The position numbers were made by a program, and so were the translations under genes. The notes under the pieces were generated by a model, which saw nothing but the letters and a program-made list of their open reading frames with translations, was not told the DNA's origin and did not search any database. Shown here piece after piece: positions 61,501 to 64,000 of a DNA stretch of 64,000 bases (the first letter of the stretch is position 1; every line of letters starts with the position of its first letter). This DNA comes from Candidatus Leptovillus gracilis (GTDB lineage: Bacteria > Chloroflexota > Anaerolineae > Promineifilales > Promineifilaceae), in NCBI GenBank assembly GCA_016716065.1, contig JADJXA010000026.1:1-64000 (forward strand), written 5' to 3'.

Positions 61501-61688
61501 GCGTGCAGCAGTTAGCCAATGATCTCACGGTATCCATTTGCCAGGAAGGGCTTGTTTGTGGCGCGCCGCTTGGCATCGAAACCATGGGCCTCATGAATGG
61601 CCTTGCAGGTATCGGGTACAGTCTATTGAGAGTCGCCAATCCGGCAGATATACCTTCTCTGTTGCTGCTTGAATTGCCCCGGGAGTAA
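58506..61688 (+). CDS. lanM: LanM bifunctional lanthipeptide synthetase
   Basis: 1060 residues from ATG 58506 (in-frame sequence upstream lacks a start). The dehydratase half (DUF4135, about 120-650) has the kinase-like blocks GDRHVGGDRVMIVTFRSGGK near 282, DFHYENVIAAG near 380 and LIDLETLFHP near 396. The LanC-like cyclase half (about 700-1060) has the zinc ligands Cys in WCDGITGVG near 927 and Cys-His in LCHGAFGN near 974. The enzyme phosphorylates and dehydrates core Ser/Thr and closes thioether rings. Length and motifs are those of an active LanM. A glycosyltransferase follows five bases later. No LanT exporter is in the window. Confidence 0.95.
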   Translation: MLNAKFDTPLWSQAATLFERTGSPCRARGTCQASNKLSREQAPAERHLKRLGHWKGQRPFDQDGYFTQRLAENHLTEEGLLSLLAEPVEALQERLSKQEWVEELLAAFSTNLDADAGLSEALQEKVDTTFLALIKPLIHQMQGAIREVVNELVVQNGRSPIPIDLTTIEDSLFSPLLDELTEILMPVMILELHAAGMLGLLQGETPEARFQSFISRLHQPELALSLLQEYPVLARLLVTFLQNWGQAMRLFLHRLCGDWEDICHTFAAIDPYDCVTHINANAGDRHVGGDRVMIVTFRSGGKLVYKPKPLDVDAHFQALLCWINARGFTPPLATLQLLNCGSHGWVEFVSAQACATEAEVKRFFTRQGGYLVLLTVLKGVDFHYENVIAAGEHPMLIDLETLFHPTYMAAHGAIATAYKQINDSVVNTLLLPNIRLISLGLDIGGMGDAARESTRTALVLENVGTDKMQYAHKPISGGEANHQPHLQGHAINSVAYIDDILAGFRAMYWLLHDHRDELLHHGSPLYQFAADQTRIVLRNTMTYALLLRQCLQPQELRDGLNYEKTCDRLWLEVPDQPHLKQLIPFERSDLWQMDVPFFTTQPGSKNVWSSAGDCIPSYLQESGLELAEKRLRDLCAADYERQIWFLRASFVRAATASELARNPVMVASTGTRSDSLVLANVLGQRIAASAFKEEDHATWVDLYAQEHKWFLEAGNTSLYSGLPGTALFLAHLGRVTGNGRYTTLAQQTINSVLRWVENPTLAMKRALKLIGGFDGWGGIVYALTHLGILWQDEDLLTRAASYVTQILPRIQRDAHLDILSGAAGSIVCLTGLYAHRPSAQVLDVAIQCGDWLLDKAQHSAQGIYWQAQNLQTNSNKVGFANGGSGIAWALLKLHQLSGKSRFYQTAVAGIAYERTVLAAEGPNLPITWCDGITGVGMARLASSGYMDDPQMREEIETAVQSVLATGLGDNHSLCHGAFGNLEFLLQAAQQLPDNNLKARVQQLANDLTVSICQEGLVCGAPLGIETMGLMNGLAGIGYSLLRVANPADIPSLLLLELPRE

Positions 61689-61693
61689 AGCAA

Positions 61694-62938
61694 ATGCGTT
61701 ATCTATTCTCTGTTCTGGCAAGCGAAGGCTATGTTTACCCGGCTATGGCCGTTGCCTCTGAAATACAAAGCAGAGGCCATGAAGTTGCCTTTGCCACTGG
61801 CCCTGCTTTTGCGGCGAGGCTGGAGCAATCGGGGTATTCATATATACCAACGGATGAACAGGACCACATCTTCTCTGTACCACAATGGATGAATCAACAA
61901 AGTATTCGCCGGCAAGCAAATTATGTCACCACTGCCGTGTGTGCATTTGAGCCAGATGTCATTGTTGCCTCAGCGTTGGCGATGGGACCACTGGTCATTG
62001 CCCGAAAACATCACATCCCGGTTGCGGTATTGGGGTTGGCGACTTATCCTTGGCCAACCATTAACGGGGTCGCGGTCTCGAAATCTGAAAGATGGGAGGC
62101 CAAACGGTATGATGACTTTTGGAAGATATATCGTTTGGCTCATGTTTACTTAACAGGCAAGCCGCCCCCATTGGAGCAAAGCACCCATTCCCAGTCGGGC
62201 TTATTGGGGGACCTGTTTCTCTTACGCAGTGTGCCAGAACTGCAACAAAATATCGAAACACTCCCTGAAAAAGTGCATCTGGTTGGCGGCTGCTTGTGGG
62301 AATCGCCTATTTCACCAGATAAACCTTTACTGGACTGGATAAACAACGTAACCACGTCTCAGAAACCCATTATCTATGTGCAGCATAACAATCGCTGGTC
62401 AAATCCTTTCAGCCAGAATGGGGTGACGATGAATGGCATACCCGATTTTTGGCCCGTTTTCCTAGAGGCGCTAGGGCAGCTGCCTGTTGCGGTGGCCATG
62501 TCAACCAATGATCTTGAAATAATACAGAGCAATTTACCAGACAATTTTTTTGTGGGCCAGCATATCCCACACCAGGCCATTCTTCCTTACGCAGACGGCG
62601 TGATCACCAATGGGACGACAAGTATTATGCTTAACGCCTTGTCGTATGGGCTGCCCATGGTGATCATTGCTGCGGCAAGCGAAAGTTATGATGTGGCTAA
62701 AGTGTGTCAGCAGGCAGAGATTGCCCATTGTATACCGGCCAATGAAGTGACCCCGGCAAATCTTAAAGAGGGCATCCGGGCGATGCTTTATGAGGGCAAC
62801 CTCAGGCAAAATGCACAGTGTGTGCAGCAAGCGTTGGCGCGCTATAAGGGCGCGGCGCAAGCGGCTACTTTGTTAGAGACCTTGGCGATGAAACGATCCC
62901 CTGTATTGCGACAAATGGAACCATTACTGTCGCCGTGA
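61694..62938 (+). CDS. GT1-type (MGT-like) glycosyltransferase
   Basis: 414 residues, five bases after lanM and surely co-transcribed. GT-B fold: acceptor half starting RYLFSVLASEGYVYPAMAVA with the HxxP-like region GYVYPAM; donor half with VGQHIPHQAILPYADGVITN and GTTSIMLNALSYGLPMVI. The usual HGGxxS donor motif reads TNGTTS, with Asn for His, so sugar-nucleotide binding may be altered. The natural inference from position is a sugar added to the lanthipeptide, as in glycosylated lanthipeptides such as NAI-112. Sugar and site are unknown. Confidence 0.8.
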   Translation: MRYLFSVLASEGYVYPAMAVASEIQSRGHEVAFATGPAFAARLEQSGYSYIPTDEQDHIFSVPQWMNQQSIRRQANYVTTAVCAFEPDVIVASALAMGPLVIARKHHIPVAVLGLATYPWPTINGVAVSKSERWEAKRYDDFWKIYRLAHVYLTGKPPPLEQSTHSQSGLLGDLFLLRSVPELQQNIETLPEKVHLVGGCLWESPISPDKPLLDWINNVTTSQKPIIYVQHNNRWSNPFSQNGVTMNGIPDFWPVFLEALGQLPVAVAMSTNDLEIIQSNLPDNFFVGQHIPHQAILPYADGVITNGTTSIMLNALSYGLPMVIIAAASESYDVAKVCQQAEIAHCIPANEVTPANLKEGIRAMLYEGNLRQNAQCVQQALARYKGAAQAATLLETLAMKRSPVLRQMEPLLSP

Positions 62939-63040
62939 ATGACATAGAGTGAAAGTCATAGGTGAAATGTAACTACCCCCATATGGTGTTTGACCTGGAT
63001 TGAAGCTAGACTCGAAGTGAAATTTTGGCGGGAAGGCATC

Positions 63041-64000
63041 ATGATTGCAGCATATGTTAACGCACCAATTTACCAACACACACCAGCTACCTATGATTGG
63101 CAATATGACCGGCTGCCTTTACCCTCAGAACATCATGTGGCGGCCTGGCAGGGGTATCAGGCGGAAGCGGTGCGGGGTACCGCTTGGGAAGCGCTGCGGT
63201 CCCGGTTGGTGCAGTTGCAATTTCCCATTCACCAGGGCATCAGCCAAACGGCCGTCTACCACGCCGCGACCAAACAAGGGGTAGATACCACCGGCTGGAC
63301 CGAAGCGAGCGGCCTGTTGCTTGAACAACCGGACGCCCTCCAGTTACACATTCACCAAAGCATCGCCGGCGACGTGCCAGCGCTCATCACGGCCACCCGC
63401 GCCGATTTTTGCGCCCTGGTGCAAGCTCTGACCAAACGCAACGAGCCATCCCCCATCCCCGATTCCATGGGCGCTTGCATGGTCGCCGGATACAACAACT
63501 GGGATCGCGTTCGTGCCTATCGCCGCCAATGGCTGACGGCCGATCCCCGGCGCACGCCCGAAGATTGGCCGCACGCCTTCCAGGAACTCATCCCCCAAAA
63601 GCATCTTTATCAGGATCGTTTCATCATCCTTGGCCAGGGGCCTTACAGCAACGTGGCCGCTGCTTCGCTAGGGTTGGATGCAGACGAATGGCGCTCCCTT
63701 TCCTTGACTATACGGCTTGAGCATGAGTGTGCGCACTACTTCACCAAACGAGTTTTTGGCGTTATTCGCCAACACCTGCACGACGAGTTGTTGGCCGACT
63801 ATGCGGGCATCGTCGCCGCCATCGGGCATTACCGGGCCGATTGGGCGCTGCGTTTTATGGGTTTGGAAGAATACCCAGCTTACCGTGCAGGGGGGCGGCT
63901 GGAAAATTACCTGGATTCATCGCTGCGGCCGGAACCGGCATTTTCCCAGATCATGAATACGTTTGTCACGGCCGTCTACAATCTGGAACGATTCGACCGC
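63041..64000 (+). CDS. HExxH-motif protein, putative metallopeptidase, 3'-partial
   Basis: The frame is open from ATG 63041 (behind GGGAAGG) to the window end: 320 residues, with no stop reached. RLEHECAHYFTKRVFG contains His228-Glu229-x-x-His232, and the HLHDELLADYAGI stretch 16 residues on has Glu249 as a likely third zinc ligand, a thermolysin-like layout. The N-terminal half (IYQHTPATYDWQYDRLPLPS, ITATRADFCALVQALTKRNE) is unassigned. I cannot name the family with certainty. It may remove the precursor leader, for which no other protease is present here, but it could equally be unrelated. The upstream gap has GAAAGTCATA at 62951 and TACCCCCATAT at 62974. Confidence 0.7.
   Translation, partial: MIAAYVNAPIYQHTPATYDWQYDRLPLPSEHHVAAWQGYQAEAVRGTAWEALRSRLVQLQFPIHQGISQTAVYHAATKQGVDTTGWTEASGLLLEQPDALQLHIHQSIAGDVPALITATRADFCALVQALTKRNEPSPIPDSMGACMVAGYNNWDRVRAYRRQWLTADPRRTPEDWPHAFQELIPQKHLYQDRFIILGQGPYSNVAAASLGLDADEWRSLSLTIRLEHECAHYFTKRVFGVIRQHLHDELLADYAGIVAAIGHYRADWALRFMGLEEYPAYRAGGRLENYLDSSLRPEPAFSQIMNTFVTAVYNLERFDR

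Overview
The window looks like chromosome (or a large replicon) of an uncultured, moderately high-GC bacterium. Chloroflexota (Anaerolineae or Caldilineae relatives) is the best guess. The reasons are: lipoproteins with long Thr/Pro 'TPTPTP' linkers; a NarL-type ComP-like kinase; NACHT-type Asp/Arg/Ala repeat proteins; a type IV secretion set with a VirB4 ATPase but no Gram-negative outer-membrane core; and a palindrome (ACGGCCGT) recurring dozens of times inside and between genes, as HIP1 does in cyanobacteria. This placement is inference; there is no rRNA or marker gene here.

Layout. 1-4.5 kb: a 5'-truncated RelE-UvrD helicase and small orphan genes (DUF5678-like protein, retropepsin-like protease, excisionase-type HTH). 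4.45-9.5 kb: a strong promoter over a perfect 20-bp palindrome, a structured leader or small RNA ending in a terminator, then an operon with an FtsK/HerA-like translocase and a DNA-binding protein. 9.8-20 kb: an accessory island with ParA and a small partition partner, phage antirepressor, XRE / HExxH protease / membrane protein / PAP2-like module, a response regulator lacking its phosphoacceptor, a ClbS/DfsB-like protein, a cold-shock protein and several decayed fragments. 20.2-42.8 kb: a long co-directional conjugation-like operon with lipoproteins, M23 peptidase, prim-pol, VirB6-like, sortase-like, VirB2-like, VirB3/PrgI-like, VirB4 and a P-loop-less VirD4-like protein, then an AAA ATPase, a paralogue of the 8.2 kb DNA-binding protein and a PHAX-domain protein. 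No relaxase was recognised. 43-46 kb: a frameshifted cytochrome P450 and a membrane protein.

46.3-64 kb is the most interesting part. A short ComX-like peptide gene is followed by an isoprenyl transferase (ComQ-like), a PDZ-containing polytopic histidine kinase (ComP-like) and a NarL-type regulator (ComA-like), i.e. all four parts of a ComQXPA pheromone circuit. A second regulator, paired winged-helix/MinD-like ATPases and a protein of unknown function follow. Next comes a class II lanthipeptide cluster: an MDR reductase inside inverted repeats, a mersacidin-type precursor with a 16-residue core, an attenuator, LanM, an adjacent glycosyltransferase and an HExxH protein running off the window. 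A plausible reading is density-controlled production of a glycosylated lanthipeptide; the wiring is inferred from proximity only.

No tRNA, rRNA, CRISPR array or intact insertion sequence was seen. Two genes (5.3 kb and P450) carry one-base shifts in short C runs, which may be real or consensus errors.
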